A DNA stretch of 5,477 nt from Candidatus Bipolaricaulota bacterium (GTDB lineage Bacteria; Bipolaricaulota; Bipolaricaulia; UBA7950; UBA9294). The translations under genes were made by a program, and so were the position numbers. Location of the stretch: positions 1-5,477 of the forward strand of contig JAUWNS010000158.1 of NCBI GenBank assembly GCA_030612485.1, written 5' to 3'. Below are positions 1-5,477 of this stretch, one piece after another. Under the pieces are notes generated by a model that saw nothing but the letters and a program-made list of their open reading frames with translations, did not search any database and was not told where the DNA came from. Positions within the stretch are counted from its first letter, which is position 1, and each line of letters opens with the position of its first letter.

Positions 1-526
1 CACCGCGCCCTATGTTCGCCAACTGGAGGCCTACACCGCGCGCCTCACCCCGGTTCTCAACCCCCCTGGTGAGTTTCCACCCGCGGCGGTGGGCGAGTAT
101 AGGGAGGAGGGAGAGGCCGACCGCCGACGCGACGAGGGGACAATACAGGTGAAGGGCGGTGAAGGTCTGATAACGCAAGACCGTGAGATCCATCTCCACC
201 CCATTGATCACCTGAACAAGGTGGTCCGGGTCGACAGAGAACCGGATGATGGTATCGGAAAGAGCGAGGTCGGGCATGGTCTGGGGCTTGCCCTCAACTA
301 CCGCAGCCAACCGTTTTCTCAGGCGCGTAAACGCGTCGATCTTCTCGACGAGATCAGTATCACCGTCGGCAATATCGTCGGCTTCGCGGCAGAACGCGTA
401 GACCGAGTAGATCGCGCGACGCTTCGCTCTTGGGAGAGTGATGAACGCGAAGTAGAAATTCTTCGCCTCTCGCCGGGTGATCGTCGAGCAAGCTTCGTAC
501 GCCTCCTTCATCTTCTGGTCCATCAT
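1..526 (-). CDS. hpnD: HpnD-like presqualene diphosphate synthase, N-terminal part
   Basis: The gene runs off the left edge after 175 codons. It is a second squalene/phytoene synthase family member: KNFYFAF at residues 22-28, YAFCREADDIAD at 43-54 with the DDxxD aspartates D50, D51 and D54, GVEMDLTVLRYQTF at 109-122, VASAVGL at 132-138 and LQLANIGR at 167-174. The pairing directly after hpnC and the GVEMDL block favour HpnD, which joins two farnesyl diphosphates into presqualene diphosphate; a phytoene or dehydrosqualene synthase cannot be fully excluded from half a protein. The first ATG (526) overlaps the hpnC stop as ATGA, and a second ATG at 523 has better 7-nt spacing from GGAGGA. Oddly, the stretch at about 139-166 is roughly five residues longer than usual and poorly conserved, and residue 175 is Gly where the second Asp-rich motif should start. 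Confidence 0.88.
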   Translation of the reverse strand, partial: MMDQKMKEAYEACSTITRREAKNFYFAFITLPRAKRRAIYSVYAFCREADDIADGDTDLVEKIDAFTRLRKRLAAVVEGKPQTMPDLALSDTIIRFSVDPDHLVQVINGVEMDLTVLRYQTFTALHLYCPLVASAVGLSLLPILAHRRGWKLTRGVENRGEARGVGLQLANIGRG

Positions 527-1446
527 TTTCTCCTCCACAAGGCGCGCTTCTTTGCGGTGAGCCCTTTTGAAAGCACGGTCGAAAGGAAGAAGCTCAGTTT
601 CTCTCTCTTCCCCAAGGTCGGACGGTGAGCGAGCGTGTCGTATCCTTGCGCTTCGATCTTCTCAAGGATAGCCAACCCTCCCCGCGAGAAAAGGGCAATA
701 TCAACCTTGAGGTGTCCGCGTACCCGGTCGATCAAAGGGAACCCAGCACAGAAGTACTTCCGCGCCCGCTCGACCTGGAACCGCATCAGTGCTCTCACCT
801 CCTCGCTCGCCCGGTTTGCGGCAAGATCTTTCTCGCTCACCTTGTAGCGTGCCATTTCATCTTGTGGAAGGTAGATTCGTCCCATCTCGTAGTCGCGCTT
901 CACGTCCTGCCAGAAGTTCACGAGTTGCAGCGCGGTGCAGGTGGCATCCGAGGGGGCAAACAGTTCCTCGTCATGATAGCCAAAGAGCATTAGAAAGAGT
1001 CTCCCTACCGGGTTTGCCGAGCGATCACAGTAGTAAAGCAATTCGGAGAAGGTAGCATAGCGATCCTTCCCTTGGTCGATACGGTTCGCATCGATCAGCT
1101 TCAAGAACGGTTCCTTTGGCAAGGCAAACTCGTCGATCGTCCGCCGCAGGGCGACGAGAACCGGATGGCGTGGGGTTCCCCTGTAGGCCGCATGGAGTTC
1201 GCTTTCGAAGCGGTCGAGGAGAACGCTCCGGTTCCCTGGTGCCTCATCGCCGATATCGTCGACAGTGCGGCAGAAGGCGTAAAGGACGTTTACGTGGGGG
1301 CGCATCCGCCGTGAGACGAGCCACGATACAAGGGTAAAGTTCTCGTAGTGGGTACGGGCAAGCCGGGTGCAGAGCGCGACCGATTCCGCCAGAGAAGGGG
1401 GGCTCTCCGGGAGGTCGATCAGCGCGGCGAGGTGCTCTCCTACCAT
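523..1446 (-). CDS. hpnC: HpnC, squalene synthase family (hydroxysqualene synthase)
   Basis: This 307-residue protein belongs to the trans-isoprenyl diphosphate (squalene/phytoene) synthase family. The first Asp-rich motif is DDIGD (D63, D64, D67) and the second is QDVKRD (D181, D185), followed by GRIYLP. RSANPVGRLFLMLFG at about 142-156 and LQLVNFWQDV at 173-182 are typical of HpnC rather than HpnD, phytoene synthase or eukaryotic squalene synthase. In the characterised three-enzyme route, HpnC converts presqualene diphosphate from HpnD to hydroxysqualene, which HpnE reduces to squalene. The start ATG overlaps the yjbQ stop (ATGGTAG), with no well-spaced ribosome binding site of its own. A TGA eleven codons upstream in frame rules out a longer form. 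The 3' end overlaps hpnD as ATGA. All catalytic Asp residues are present, so it is probably active. Confidence 0.94.
   Translation of the reverse strand: MVGEHLAALIDLPESPPSLAESVALCTRLARTHYENFTLVSWLVSRRMRPHVNVLYAFCRTVDDIGDEAPGNRSVLLDRFESELHAAYRGTPRHPVLVALRRTIDEFALPKEPFLKLIDANRIDQGKDRYATFSELLYYCDRSANPVGRLFLMLFGYHDEELFAPSDATCTALQLVNFWQDVKRDYEMGRIYLPQDEMARYKVSEKDLAANRASEEVRALMRFQVERARKYFCAGFPLIDRVRGHLKVDIALFSRGGLAILEKIEAQGYDTLAHRPTLGKREKLSFFLSTVLSKGLTAKKRALWRRK
531..536 (-). promoter_or_regulatory. Ribosome binding site of hpnD
   Basis: GGAGGA lies 4 nt before the first ATG (526) and 7 nt before the second (523). It is the strongest Shine-Dalgarno match in the window. Spacing slightly favours the second ATG; the two choices differ by one Met. 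Confidence 0.7.
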
Positions 1447-1919
1447 CCTTGCACTTGCACGATGACCTCGCGCTCACGCGGCCGATCGAGCTCGATCAGG
1501 AAGATTCGCTGCCATTGCCCCAACAGGAGCGCTCCCTCTGCAATGGGGATTGTCTCGCTCGTCCTTAGGAGAAGGTGCTGGCAGTGAGCGTGACCGTTTG
1601 GACATTCATCTTCGGTCATGTTCGCCGTGCGAATGACAAAGTCGTTGTGCTTGTAATCCCCCTCGCGGGGGGCGATCCTCTCCAGGAAATAGGTCATATC
1701 CTGGAGAAGGAGCGGCTCATCCTCGTTGATCTCGATCGCCGCTGTGGTGTGACGGGAGAAGACCAGGACCGTCCCCGCCTGGATCGCGGAGCGCTCCACG
1801 ATCTCCTTCACCGCGTCGGTTATATCGATGAACTCCGGCGCTCTTTCCGCCGTCCTCGATATGGCCTCCCGATGGAACCTGACCAGCGGTCTCTCTACGG
1901 TTTTTGTGTTCGTATTCAT
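1440..1919 (-). CDS. yjbQ: YjbQ/UPF0047 family protein (secondary thiamine-phosphate synthase-like)
   Basis: This 159-residue protein is a clear YjbQ/UPF0047 (PF01894) member. Family hallmarks seen are SRHTTAAIEINEDE at about residues 55-68, HNDF at 91-94, NMTEDE at 100-105, NGHAHCQHLLL at 108-118 and GQWQRIFLIELDRPR at about 134-148. These include the conserved His cluster thought to bind metal or form the active site. The cellular role of the family is poorly defined; E. coli YjbQ has weak thiamine-phosphate synthase activity, and annotation pipelines use that name. Nothing here ties it to thiamine. Placement between ispH and hpnC instead hints at a link with isoprenoid or hopanoid metabolism, which is inference. 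An in-frame TAG at 1923-1925 makes ATG 1919 the earliest start. No good Shine-Dalgarno sequence lies close to it. The 3' end overlaps hpnC by 7 bp. Confidence 0.93.
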   Translation of the reverse strand: MNTNTKTVERPLVRFHREAISRTAERAPEFIDITDAVKEIVERSAIQAGTVLVFSRHTTAAIEINEDEPLLLQDMTYFLERIAPREGDYKHNDFVIRTANMTEDECPNGHAHCQHLLLRTSETIPIAEGALLLGQWQRIFLIELDRPREREVIVQVQGW

Positions 1920-1928
1920 GATCTATTT

Positions 1929-1947
1929 GGAGATTTCAGTGATCTCC
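1929..1947 (-). repeat. Short inverted repeat in the ispH-yjbQ gap
   Basis: Perfect 6-bp arms GGAGAT and ATCTCC flank a 7-nt loop within the only intergenic gap of the operon, between the ispH stop and the yjbQ ATG. No T tract follows, so it is not a Rho-independent terminator. The GGAG in the first arm is the only Shine-Dalgarno-like sequence near yjbQ, but it is about 24 nt from the ATG. A weak hairpin that shortens this distance is possible but unproven; chance occurrence is also plausible. Confidence 0.35.
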
Positions 1948-1948
1948 G

Positions 1949-2818
1949 TCACCCCCCTTTTCTCATCTTCTCTCTATCGTAGGATTGGAGTTGCAATACG
2001 ACCTTCTCGATCACCTCATCCGGGGTCGAGGCACCTGCCGTCACCCCGATCCGTTGATCGCTTCTGAGCAGCGCCCAGTCGATCTCCTTCGCCGATTCGA
2101 TGTGGTAGGTAGGGACCCCGGTCGCCCGTCCGACCTCGACAAGCTTGCGTGTGTTGGCCGAGGATCGGTTCCCTACCACAATAAGCGCGTCGACCTCTCT
2201 CGCGAGCTCCCGTGCCGCCTGATAACGTCTGCCGGTCTCCGGACAGGTCGTGTCGACGATTCTGATCTCCGGTACCTTCCCGGTGAAATTCTTGGCAATC
2301 TCTTGCACAAACTCGGCGAAGAGACGTGGGTTCTTCGTTGTCTGCGCGATGATAGCGATCCCTTTGACCCCTGAAGGGATACTGATCTCCGACGTCTGTG
2401 TGGCCATCCCCTGGCCGGCAGTCCAAGAGAGGATTCCCTTGACCTCGGGGTGCTCCGCCTCCCCGTAGAGGATGATGAAGAGCCCTTCCTTGACGAGCGC
2501 GGCCGCCGTCTCCTGAGCGCGTCGGACGATGGGACAGGTAGTATCGACCAGACGCAGGCCACGCTCGCGGATCCTCGCGTAGGTCTCCTCTCCGGCCCCA
2601 TGAGCGGTGATCGCCACAGTCCCGCCAGAAGGAACCTCGTTGAGACCCTTCACCAACTTCGCTCCTTGGGCCGCGAGAGACTCGACCACGTGGGTATTGT
2701 GGACGATCGCCCCCAAGGTATACAAAGGACCGTTCTCTCCTAGCTCGGTCTCGATCATCGTCACGGCACGGCGGACACCGAAGCAGAACCCGAGAACGCT
2801 TGCCTTTACGATCTTCAC
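1949..2818 (-). CDS. ispH: IspH (LytB), 4-hydroxy-3-methylbut-2-enyl diphosphate reductase
   Basis: By family knowledge, IspH is a [4Fe-4S] enzyme that reduces HMBPP to IPP and DMAPP, the last MEP step. The 289-residue length is normal for short bacterial IspH. Cluster cysteines are C12 in GFCFGV, C95 in DTTCPIV and C192 in DTTCPET. Active-site residues visible are H40 (VHN), H73 (AHG), E125 in EHPEVKG, T160/T161 in AQTTKN, N222 in NRSSANTRKL, and S264 in TAGASTPDE. The usual SSN of the diphosphate pocket reads SAN here. The start is GTG with GGAG 5 nt upstream, and it overlaps the shc stop as GTGA. The gene ends after an A4G6 run at TGA. The next in-frame stop, ten codons on, would overlap the yjbQ ATG. 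Identity is very secure. Confidence 0.97.
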   Translation of the reverse strand: MKIVKASVLGFCFGVRRAVTMIETELGENGPLYTLGAIVHNTHVVESLAAQGAKLVKGLNEVPSGGTVAITAHGAGEETYARIRERGLRLVDTTCPIVRRAQETAAALVKEGLFIILYGEAEHPEVKGILSWTAGQGMATQTSEISIPSGVKGIAIIAQTTKNPRLFAEFVQEIAKNFTGKVPEIRIVDTTCPETGRRYQAARELAREVDALIVVGNRSSANTRKLVEVGRATGVPTYHIESAKEIDWALLRSDQRIGVTAGASTPDEVIEKVVLQLQSYDREKMRKGG

Positions 2819-4878
2819 GAGGACTCCATACGTAATTGATTGAGCGATTTAGTGATTGGGTGATTAAGTGATTTAACACCGTAATCTCCCGATTTATCAA
2901 TCATCCGATCATTCAATTTCTCCTCCCCCTCTCCGTGTCTCGCTTTGCTGTAGCGCCCGAGCGCCATTACCGGGAAGACATCCCGATACAGATGGTAGTT
3001 GATCATGAAGTCGAGAGGGAACCCGGTCCCAGTGAAATACGGCTCGTCCCAGCCACCGTCTTCCAGTTGTGTACGAACGAGGTATTCGACCCCTTCTACC
3101 GTAGCCTGGTGATCGACCTCACCCGCTGCGAGGAGGCCGAGCAGGGCCCACGCCGTCTGGGAGGCGGTCGACGGGCCTCTCCCCCGCCACTCCGGATCCC
3201 CGTATCCATCGATCCGCTCACCCCATCTGCCATCCTCATTCTGATGGGCGATCAACCAGTCGACCGCGCGGCGAATATAGGGGGCATCCATCTCCTCGCC
3301 GACTGCGGCGAGCGCCGGAAGGACGTACCCGATCCCGTAGGTGAGGTTCACCCCCCAGCGACCAAACCATGCCCCGTCTGGTTCCTGCTCTTCTTCAAGA
3401 TAGCGAAGGGCACGATCGAGTGGGGTGAACCCCTTTCTGTACCCCATCTGACCCAAAAACTCCACGATATGCGCTGTCACATCGACCGACGGAGGATCGA
3501 TCATCTCCCCAAAGTCGGCAAACGGAATCTCCCGCAGGAACGCCTTTGTGTTGTTCCGATCGAACGCTCCCCAGCCACCATTTCTGCTCTGCATGGCAAG
3601 GAGCCACTCTAAACCCCGGTCGATCGCTCGTTTCTTTCGCGATTCATCGAGTTTCGCTCGCAAGAGAGCCATCATCACGACCGATGAGTCGTCGGTATCG
3701 GGATAGATATCGTTGGCAAACTCGAACGCCCATCCACCTGGACGCCCCTTGCAGCGGACCTGCCAATCCCCCCCGGTGAAGATCTGCTCATCGAGAAGCC
3801 ACTCACCGCCTTTCACAAGTGCAGGGTGATCCGCAGGAAGGCCGGCATCCTCCAGGGCGATCATTGCCAGACCGGTGTCCCAAACTGGTGAAAGGCACGA
3901 CTGCATGCGCAGTGTCCCCTCTTCCTTAATAGTTTCATCTTCCTCGATCGCGAACCCCTTATCCCCGTAGAACCCGGCGAGCCCCTTTACAATTACCGGG
4001 TGATCAGTCGGGTATCCAAGGGCGTGAAGCGCGATCAAGGAATAGACCCATGGTGGTTGGATCCCGCCCCACGAACCATCCTCCTCTTGCCGCGCCACGG
4101 TCCAACGCTCTGCCCTACGAATAGCGGTCTTACGCAGCGGTTTCCATGGAAACCGATCGTAAATCCGCAACGCTCGATCGAGGAGGGTAAACAGCCTAGC
4201 CCAACGTGTACCCTTGTGCGGCAAAGAAAGGTCTGCCCGATCCTTGCCGTTTACGAAGAGCTCATCTATGTGAGCCCAACGTGGAGTGGAGAAGACAGGC
4301 TTGAGTGTCTGGATGATCGCCATCGGGACGATCGTTCCGCGGGCCCAGCAGGCGAACGAGTAGATGTTCACAGGGAACCACTTTGGCAGGAGGATGAGCT
4401 CCGGAGGGATCATCGGGACACCGTGCCAGTCCCACTCTCCAAGCATGGCAAGCCATATCTTGGTGAAGATGCGTGCGTGCTCCACCCCTCCCTGTGACAG
4501 GATGAACTCCTTCGCTCTCAGCATGTAATCTTTATCGGGCGAAACCCCGGCGAGCTTCATGGCCAGGTAGGCCTCGACCGTCGTCGAGAGGTCGGGCGGC
4601 CCGTCGTACCAGATCGCCCATGTCCCGTCTTTGCGCTGCACGCTCTCGATGTATCGGGCGATCTTCGTCCACTCGTCTTGATTTCCCATACCGAGGATGT
4701 GCGTCAGGAACAGGTGCTCCGCAGTGATCGTCACATTCGATTCGAGCTCTCCCCACCAGTACCCTTCCTCGTATTGCAACTCAAGGAGGCGAGCAGTAGC
4801 CCGGGCAACCGCCTGTTTCAGATCGGACTCCGTCGTCTCGGTAGTGATCCCCGCTGTGGCGACCTTTCGTCCGTTCAC
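2815..4878 (-). CDS. shc: Squalene-hopene cyclase with a repeat-encoded C-terminal tail
   Basis: Shc is a monotopic membrane enzyme that cyclises squalene to hopene/hopanol, the committed hopanoid step. I chose the GTG at 4878 (687 aa): it overlaps the ispG stop as GTGA and has AGAGAGGA 8 nt upstream. A GTG at 4941 would overlap ispG by 67 bp and add 21 residues unlike the family. The catalytic DxDD motif is PDTDDS, with DTDD at residues 394-397, so the central proton-donor Asp is present. QSCLSPVWDTG lies at about 326-336. QW-type repeats include QEEDGSW, QSRNGGWG, QEPDGAW, QNEDGRWG and QLEDGGW. The N-terminal YWWGELESNVT block is also typical. The conserved fold appears to end near MALGRY at about residue 643. 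The remaining 44 or so polar residues are partly encoded by an 8-bp tandem repeat and look like an added tail. The stop overlaps ispH as GTGA. Confidence 0.97.
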   Translation of the reverse strand: MNGRKVATAGITTETTESDLKQAVARATARLLELQYEEGYWWGELESNVTITAEHLFLTHILGMGNQDEWTKIARYIESVQRKDGTWAIWYDGPPDLSTTVEAYLAMKLAGVSPDKDYMLRAKEFILSQGGVEHARIFTKIWLAMLGEWDWHGVPMIPPELILLPKWFPVNIYSFACWARGTIVPMAIIQTLKPVFSTPRWAHIDELFVNGKDRADLSLPHKGTRWARLFTLLDRALRIYDRFPWKPLRKTAIRRAERWTVARQEEDGSWGGIQPPWVYSLIALHALGYPTDHPVIVKGLAGFYGDKGFAIEEDETIKEEGTLRMQSCLSPVWDTGLAMIALEDAGLPADHPALVKGGEWLLDEQIFTGGDWQVRCKGRPGGWAFEFANDIYPDTDDSSVVMMALLRAKLDESRKKRAIDRGLEWLLAMQSRNGGWGAFDRNNTKAFLREIPFADFGEMIDPPSVDVTAHIVEFLGQMGYRKGFTPLDRALRYLEEEQEPDGAWFGRWGVNLTYGIGYVLPALAAVGEEMDAPYIRRAVDWLIAHQNEDGRWGERIDGYGDPEWRGRGPSTASQTAWALLGLLAAGEVDHQATVEGVEYLVRTQLEDGGWDEPYFTGTGFPLDFMINYHLYRDVFPVMALGRYSKARHGEGEEKLNDRMIDKSGDYGVKSLNHPITKSLNQLRMESS
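2824..2827 (-). promoter_or_regulatory. Ribosome binding site of ispH (supports GTG start)
   Basis: GGAG lies 5 nt before the GTG at 2818, within the last codons of shc and immediately after the 8-bp repeat patch. It supports the GTG start that overlaps the shc stop as GTGA. Confidence 0.65.
2837..2876. repeat. 8-bp tandem repeat, five units, inside the shc 3' end
   Basis: Five consecutive 8-bp units read on the plus strand as TGATTGAG, CGATTTAG, TGATTGGG, TGATTAAG and TGATTTAA (minus-strand consensus CTNAATCA). A weaker 8-bp rhythm continues to about 2920 (GATTTATC, AATCATCC, GATCATTC, then AATTTC). The patch is visibly richer in A+T than the flanking coding DNA. In the shc frame it encodes a Ser/Asn/Lys-rich tail (SLNHPITKSLNQ). 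It looks like spacer-type repeat DNA captured into the gene end. It has no spacers or dyad structure that would make it a CRISPR array. Confidence 0.85.
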
Positions 4879-5477
4879 CGTAATCTTCCTCTCTGTTCCA
4901 AGTACTCTCTCACCGTACTCACAAACTCCGCGACAAGACACTCCTCAGGGACAGCTCTCGCGATCGGTTCCCCGTCGACGCATATCGTCCCGTTCTTCTC
5001 GCCGCCGAAGAGCGCGATCTCCGCGTCCTTGGCTTCGCCAATCCCGTTGACGATACACCCCATCAGTGCAATCGTGAGCGGTTCTGTCACATCGATCAGT
5101 TCCTGCTGGATCTCGTTGGCGATCGTATACAGGTCGATCCTCGTGCGACCGCAGGTCGGACAGACCCTATAGACGATCCCTCGTTTCCGCAGGTTGAGGG
5201 CGCTCAGTATCTCGTAGGCGACGCGCACCTCCTCCACCGGATCACCGGTGAGGGAGACACGCACGGTGTCCCCCAGGCCCTCTGCAAGGAGGATTCCCAG
5301 GCCGACCGCGGAGCGGATCGACCCACCCCATGGCGTCCCCGCCTCGGTGATCCCAATGTGGAGCGGATAATCGACCTCGCGAACGATCTCTCGGTACGCG
5401 GCCAGGGTCATCGGAACGTCGGTCCCTTTCAGCGAGACGACGATATCCGTAAACCCGAGACCCTCGAGGAGACGGAT
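4875..5477 (-). CDS. ispG: IspG (GcpE), 4-hydroxy-3-methylbut-2-enyl diphosphate synthase, C-terminal part
   Basis: The gene runs off the right edge; 200 C-terminal residues and a TGA stop are visible. By family knowledge, IspG is a cytosolic [4Fe-4S] enzyme that reductively opens MEcPP to HMBPP, the penultimate MEP step. The fragment shows TEAGT at about residues 44-48 and SAVGLG at 56-61. The iron-sulfur domain holds CPTCGRT with C106 and C109, then MGCIVNG with C141, and a Glu at 148 in GEA; together these are the three cluster Cys and the Glu ligand of the family (fragment numbering). One oddity is NGIGEA where the family usually has NGPGEA. The stop overlaps the shc GTG start as GTGA, so the two are probably translationally coupled. 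The missing N-terminal part should carry the TIM-barrel domain that binds MEcPP. Identity is very secure. Confidence 0.97.
   Translation of the reverse strand: MRLLEGLGFTDIVVSLKGTDVPMTLAAYREIVREVDYPLHIGITEAGTPWGGSIRSAVGLGILLAEGLGDTVRVSLTGDPVEEVRVAYEILSALNLRKRGIVYRVCPTCGRTRIDLYTIANEIQQELIDVTEPLTIALMGCIVNGIGEAKDAEIALFGGEKNGTICVDGEPIARAVPEECLVAEFVSTVREYLEQRGRLR
4887..4894 (-). promoter_or_regulatory. Ribosome binding site of shc (decides the GTG start)
   Basis: AGAGAGGA lies in the last codons of ispG, 8 nt before the GTG at 4878. It is the only well-placed Shine-Dalgarno match near the 5' end of shc, and together with the GTGA overlap it supports that start over the upstream GTG at 4941. Confidence 0.7.

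Noticed and set aside
89..628. Plus-strand open frame of 179 codons
   Set aside because: It lies antisense to hpnD and hpnC, resembles no family I know, and its openness follows from the codon bias of the real genes.
1929..1947. Inverted repeat as a transcription terminator
   Set aside because: Stem is only 6 bp, is not GC-rich, and lacks a following T tract; it sits mid-operon.
1949..1951. Alternative genetic code with TGA as sense, given the extended ispH frame
   Set aside because: TGA is used as the stop of ispG, shc and hpnC here, each overlapping the next start, so it functions as a stop.
1575..1982. Plus-strand open frame antisense to the YjbQ gene
   Set aside because: The opposite strand encodes a clearly conserved family protein; the antisense product has no recognisable motif.
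2016..2900. Minus-strand 294-codon open frame overlapping ispH in another frame, beginning in the 8-bp repeat
   Set aside because: Its product is Arg/Gly-rich out-of-frame ispH sequence with no family features; ispH has all its catalytic residues in its own frame.
2837..2920. CRISPR array or origin-type iterons
   Set aside because: Units are 8 bp, directly adjacent and degenerate, with no spacers; there are no replication or Cas genes nearby.
2935..3612. Plus-strand open frame of 225 codons
   Set aside because: It is antisense to the conserved QW-repeat region of shc and shows no motif of its own.
4000..4497. Plus-strand open frame of 165 codons
   Set aside because: It is antisense to the shc N-terminal half and shows no recognisable domain.
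4879..4941. Upstream GTG start for shc, adding 21 residues
   Set aside because: It would overlap ispG by 67 bp, and the GTG at 4878 has a good ribosome binding site and the same GTGA overlap seen at the shc/ispH junction.

Overview
The window is one tightly packed, single-direction operon segment on the minus strand. Read in the direction of transcription (right to left) it encodes: ispG (3' part only), shc (squalene-hopene cyclase), ispH, a YjbQ/UPF0047-family gene, hpnC, and hpnD (5' part only). There is no gene on the plus strand and no intergenic stretch longer than 29 nt. I see no promoter or terminator, so both operon ends lie outside the window.

The genes join up as one pathway. IspG and IspH are the last two enzymes of the MEP (non-mevalonate) isoprenoid route and yield IPP and DMAPP. 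HpnD and HpnC belong to the squalene/phytoene synthase family and, with HpnE, turn two farnesyl diphosphates into squalene via presqualene diphosphate and hydroxysqualene. Shc cyclises squalene to hopene or hopanol. Farnesyl diphosphate synthase, hpnE and later hopanoid-tailoring genes are not visible. hpnE, if linked, may lie beyond the left edge, after hpnD.

Junctions: ispG/shc and shc/ispH both overlap by 4 bp as GTGA with GTG starts; yjbQ/hpnC overlap by 7 bp; hpnC/hpnD overlap by 4 bp as ATGA. ispH/yjbQ is the exception, with a 29-nt gap. This layout suggests translational coupling throughout.

The most unusual element is an 8-bp tandem repeat (2837-2876, with a degenerate continuation to about 2920). 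It is read in frame as an extra C-terminal tail on the cyclase, just before ispH. Other oddities are a Gly where the second Asp-rich motif of HpnD should begin, and a next in-frame stop after ispH that would recreate an ATGA overlap with yjbQ.

The organism is a hopanoid-making bacterium that uses the MEP pathway, with fairly high GC coding DNA (by eye) and the usual stop codons (TGA and TAG seen as stops). The phylum cannot be fixed from this window. All genes share the same codon style, so I see no sign of recent transfer apart from the AT-richer repeat patch.
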